From positions 28,937,592 through 29,001,591 of the forward strand of contig NC_089314.1 in the NCBI RefSeq assembly GCF_036669915.1: 64,000 bases of DNA. Direction: 5' to 3'. The position numbers were made by a program, and so were the translations under genes. Below, piece after piece: positions 60,601 to 64,000 of the stretch (position 1 is its first letter; each line of letters opens with the position of its first letter). Below the pieces are notes generated by a model, which worked only from the letters and a program-made list of their open reading frames with translations, ran no database searches and had not been told where the DNA came from. The stretch comes from Pocillopora verrucosa (Eukaryota > Cnidaria > Anthozoa > Scleractinia > Pocilloporidae).

Positions 60601-61467
60601 TCATTTATATGCATCTACCTTGTTTCTAGATGAAGACATTGTAATTTTGTTTAAACTCAGATGTAGGTAGCGTGGTGTTTCTAGAGATATCGAAATCTAG
60701 GAAACGTTGCTTAAGAAAATAAATACGTATTACGCGACAAAAATTGAATCGGATAAAGTCAGTGTGGAAACTTTATAGCCATCTATGTCTCATACTTGCT
60801 TGCTGTTCCCTGGGTGTGAAATTTTATTACACTGCTACTTTCCAATTTATATTATTTTTTTACCTTGTTGTAACCTGGGAGTCCAGGTACTCTGAAGAAC
60901 TGTTATACACCAGTCTTTCTTCTCTCTTGTTGAGCGGCATTCTGAGAAGATTCAGCCGACCAAAGGTTGTTTAAAGCGGTTGTAAACTGTTGATATCTTG
61001 CTGAAGTGAGGACCGAAGTGTGATCAGTTTTCAGGAGTTTTATCATAAAAGTCTTTGACAAGACTTGTCGGAGTCCCATCTTGGCTGTTGTTTTTGCTGT
61101 ATTCCACGAGCAATGATTAACATGAAGGATTTTTGGTGAATCCGTACTTTTTCAGTGTCACATAGTAAAGAATCACCGTTAAAAATTCAAAAGTGATCAG
61201 ATCGGCTGAGGTGCGCATGGCAGTAAAAAATATTGTTGGAATTCAAGTAGTTTACATTCAAAGGCGCAAAATATTTTCAAACACCAATGATCGCTCATTA
61301 TTTCAAATTCTTCCTCTGCCATGTCTGCAGCACCTTTTTCGTTTTCTTTCACACTTGAATAGAAGCTAAAAATATGCTATGCCCTGGCTAGGGTTTTTTA
61401 ATTTTGTAAAGAGAGCGTCATTTGAATGATGCGCAGATCAAACCTATTAGATTTTACCGCAAGTGAA
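57631..61467. other. Long AT-rich stretch without recognised genes
   Basis: Open stretches here are all under about 105 codons and look random. A doubled cacggtaacg word flanks an atctgattgg motif near 57880-57960, like inverted-repeat element debris. gcgagttagcgagcgag words lie near 59900. I saw no other structure. Confidence 0.5.
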
Positions 61468-61700
61468 AGGGCCGGTTATTTAAACAACTATTAGCCATTG
61501 TTGAACAAAACCGCGTTCTAATCCAACTTCAATTTAGTCGAAACTTTTATCTGAACATTTATTTTTGTAAACAGTGTAAAGAGGACCGAACGCTTATAGT
61601 GGAAGGACATTTATTTAATTAGACCAACCCTCTAATACAGAGGCCCACCACTCGCGTAAAACCGTGGTTTGGGTTAGACCTCGTGTAAATAACCGGCCCA
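61468..61700. mobile_element. MITE-like element with GGGCCGGTTATTTA ends
   Basis: The left end gggccggttatttaaac and right end gtgtaaataaccggccca are inverted copies around about 200 bp of mostly non-coding sequence. A 78-codon open frame starting at 61664 overlaps only the right end and is not convincing. Confidence 0.65.
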
Positions 61701-62060
61701 AAGTCTTAGGGTTTTTTTATCACGCATCGGCGAAAGGCCCCAGTGAAACAGCTTTTATCTTCTGCAGCGTAACGGCAATCACTGGAAAAATCATACCACA
61801 CGTTATTTTTGCGACGAAAAACCGTTTAAACACAAGTACGTTGTTGTATATAGGAGGTCATTTCTATTTCGGTTGGAGCATGCATCGCATCATTTTGTAG
61901 TGGTTAAAAAATACCTTTATTTTGTTGTAATTCAACTCGAGCTACCTTGTAAATATGCTCTATAAATTCATGCCCGAGGACAAAACGCTATGCAAATCGG
62001 GAATAATTTAGTGCACATACTAATAGCGTGTCAGAGTCCCTTTAACTGCCTATAGAAACC

Positions 62061-62978
62061 CAAGTATCAAATAGCTCAGGCCGGCAGTAGTTACTTGCCG
62101 CGCGTTACTCAGACGTGACATTTTTGTAGAAAAACTAACAGAACCTATCGACTGGATGACTTACACATGATATCATGTGATATCATGTGTAAGTCATCCA
62201 GTTGATAGGTTCTGTTAGTTTGCTTGCGGTTGTTGTTTTTTCTTTATTTTTAATGCTTGCATCACTTGTTAATATTTTGAGATGTTTTCGTTATTTCTCA
62301 TGCTACGTTAGGGAGACTTGGGACCACAATTGGTGACTTATCATCAAACTTGAGGCATATATCACATTCATGTCGTGTGACTAGTCTAACGTGGGTGATT
62401 AAGATCCCTTCAAGACTACATCACAACCATCTGTTGAAACTTCAATTATCAAGTATCCACAATTGGTGACTTATCCACAATTGGTGACTTATCATCAAAC
62501 TTGAGGCATATATCACATTCATGTCGTGTGACTAGTCTAACGTGGGTGATTAAGATCCCTTCAAGACTACATCACAACCATCTGTTGAAACTTCAATTAC
62601 CAAGTATCAAATAGCTCAGGCCTGCAGTAGTTACTTGCCGCGCGTTACTCAGACGTGACATTTTTGTAGAAAAACTAACAGAACCTATCGACTGGATAAC
62701 TTACACATGATATCATGTGTAAGTCATCCAGTTGATAGGTTCTGTTAGTTTGCTTGCGGTTGTTGTTTTTTCTTTATTTTTAATGCTTGCATCACTTGTT
62801 AATATTTTGAGATGTTTTCGTTATTTCTCATGCTACGTTAGAGAGACTTGGGACCACAATTGGTGACTTATCATCAAACTTGAGGCATATATCACATTCA
62901 TGTCGTGTGACTAGTCTAACGTGGGTGATTAAGATCCCTTCAAGACTACATCACAACCATCTGTTGAAACTTCAATTG
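62061..62978. repeat. Tandem ~390-bp repeat with a long palindrome in each unit
   Basis: Unit 1 is 62061-62449, a partial unit is 62450-62600, and unit 2 is 62601-62978. Units begin caagtatcaaatagctcagg and end near ctgttgaaacttcaatt, and are almost identical. The two full units each hold a palindrome (62131-62221 and 62671-62750) with arms from aaactaacagaacc inward to atgatatcat, with one or two mismatches. Unit 1 has one extra atgatatcatgtg-type step in the centre. The near identity suggests recent amplification. It ends about 160 bp before the start codon of PM20D2 copy D. Confidence 0.9.
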
Positions 62979-63134
62979 AGACAGACGCAGCAAACCTGCG
63001 AGCCTTTCTCAAACCAGAGAAAGATATTCTTTAGGTGCTACTCAGGCACGTGAGTACTCATACTTTATTTACCGAAACCAATAACACATCCTTCTTGAGT
63101 GCGGTGTTATTAAATTCGATCGATCATATCAAAA

Positions 63135-63468
63135 ATGGCGGATGAACTTGCAGGAATCCTAAAGGAAAAGGCAAAGCAAGCAATTGGCGTCCATTCTTCA
63201 GACCTATATGATCTGAGCAAAGGAATATGGAAGAACCCACAACTGAATTTTAAGGAAACGTATGCTCACGAGCTACTAACGAAGTTTTTGGCGGAGCATG
63301 GTTTCTGTGTTACTCCTCATTACACTTTGGATACGGCTTTCCGAGCTGAGTGCGGAGAGGATGGAGGTCTAACAGTTGGTATTATCAGCGAATATGATGC
63401 TTTACCAGAAATAGGACACGCTTGTGGACATAATCTGATCGCTGAATCAGGAGTAGCAGCAGCTTTGG
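63135..63468 (+). CDS. PM20D2: PM20D2-like dipeptidase, copy D, first exon only
   Basis: Exon 1 (111 codons plus one base) ends on TTTGG|GTAAAC at the same phase and position as the other copies. It has EYDALP and HACGHN intact. Exon 2, expected about 0.5 kb or more downstream, is not found before the window ends, so the gene runs off the right edge. It is closest to copy C in this exon (NFKETYAHE; shared Ala/Gly/Ile-rich start). It lies 23 kb from copy C, pushed apart by the repeat-rich block. Confidence 0.85.
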
Positions 63469-64000
63469 GTAAACTTTACGTCAGTAATAGGCCATTTTAC
63501 AGTTATGTACTTAGTTGCCAAGCCTTTGATTTGGAGTGAGGCTGAAGGTGACCTTGTTGTGATAGAGACCTGTATCTAGTTAGCATGATAACAAAGTAAT
63601 TTGCATTTGAAAAGCAGCAAGGTTTGTATCATCACAAGTTCACCCTTAGCCTCATTCCTGTTCAAAGGCTTGGCAACCAAGCACACAACTGTAAAATGGA
63701 CTATTGTCTGTATCAAATTAATGTATGCAGGTAGAAGCAAAATACTTAGGTCTCGTTTGGTCTGTTATGATTTGTCGTCAAACTGTGTAATTCCACAGAT
63801 AGGGCAAATTTGGCTTTAAAACTTTTCAAAATTGTTGTTAAAGGCGTATTTAACGAAACGATTTTGTGCCAGTGAGGTCAGGTTAAATATTAGTACAGTG
63901 ACGTGGACGAATTAGCATGTAACTTTTCCCTATAATATCCATACATTTTCCAGCTAACAGGTAATGAAAATAATCAAACATATCAGGTGGAATTTTTTGT
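63469..64000. other. Intron 1 of PM20D2 copy D
   Basis: No exon 2 motif (GTPAEE, MMVHP) appears before the end of the window. Most of the stretch is the foldback element at 63486-63705. Confidence 0.6.
63486..63705. mobile_element. Foldback element in intron 1 of PM20D2 copy D
   Basis: The left arm from ccattttacagt to about 63585 matches the reverse complement of 63610-63702 along nearly its whole length (gttgccaagcctttga on both arms). The loop is about 25 bp. Non-coding, MITE-like. Confidence 0.75.

Noticed and set aside
60744-60974. A 76-codon hydrophobic open frame as a small membrane protein
   Set aside because: AT-rich sequence gives such frames by chance; no start context, splice partner or homologue is recognised.
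62061-62978. Helitron interpretation of the hairpin-bearing repeat
   Set aside because: No TC start or CTRR end with a hairpin just before it could be placed; the palindrome lies near the middle of the unit.

Overview
The window is animal nuclear DNA. Genes are split into small exons with GT-AG introns, two gene families stand in tandem, and the spacers are full of transposon debris. Notch-ligand (MNNL + DSL) domains, a PM20D2 family, a THAP/DDE DNA transposon, Ty3/gypsy and BEL/Pao elements and many AT-rich inverted-repeat elements together suggest a cnidarian, most likely an anthozoan such as a stony coral. The genus cannot be fixed from sequence alone.

2-28 kb: four plus-strand genes encode Notch-ligand-like proteins with a signal peptide, an MNNL (C2-like) domain and then arrays of DSL repeats with no EGF repeats. 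DSL-1 (2192-8360) is a type I membrane protein with 15 repeats. DSL-2, DSL-3 and DSL-4 end straight after the DSL array and look secreted. The repeats interlock: they have a period of about 34 residues and four cysteines, and the closing W-x-G-x-x-C of one unit is the opening of the next. DSL-3 is a chimera made by a roughly 6.3-kb tandem duplication. Its 5' part matches DSL-4, its 3' part matches DSL-2, and the breakpoint near 20917 is marked by a leftover DSL-2-type exon fragment. The exon models of all four genes keep phase throughout.

29.5-40 kb: three PM20D2 (M20 family dipeptidase) genes stand in tandem, each with three exons. A fourth begins at 63135 and runs off the window. Copy A has a GC instead of a GT splice donor and several private changes. 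A decayed THAP/DDE_Tnp_4 transposon lies between copies A and B.

40-63 kb: a repeat-rich stretch separates the third and fourth PM20D2 genes. It holds short inverted-repeat elements, a 50-bp minisatellite of about 32 units, a broken Ty3/gypsy element, a broken BEL/Pao element, arrays of tRNA-like modules around both retroelements, a long stretch with nothing recognisable (57.6-61.4 kb), and a tandem roughly 390-bp repeat with a near-perfect palindrome just upstream of the fourth PM20D2 gene.

The DSL genes could form a local ligand/soluble-modulator set, one membrane-bound and three secreted. That is inference from domain layout only. All gene models were read by eye from frame, splice sites and homology; no search was run.
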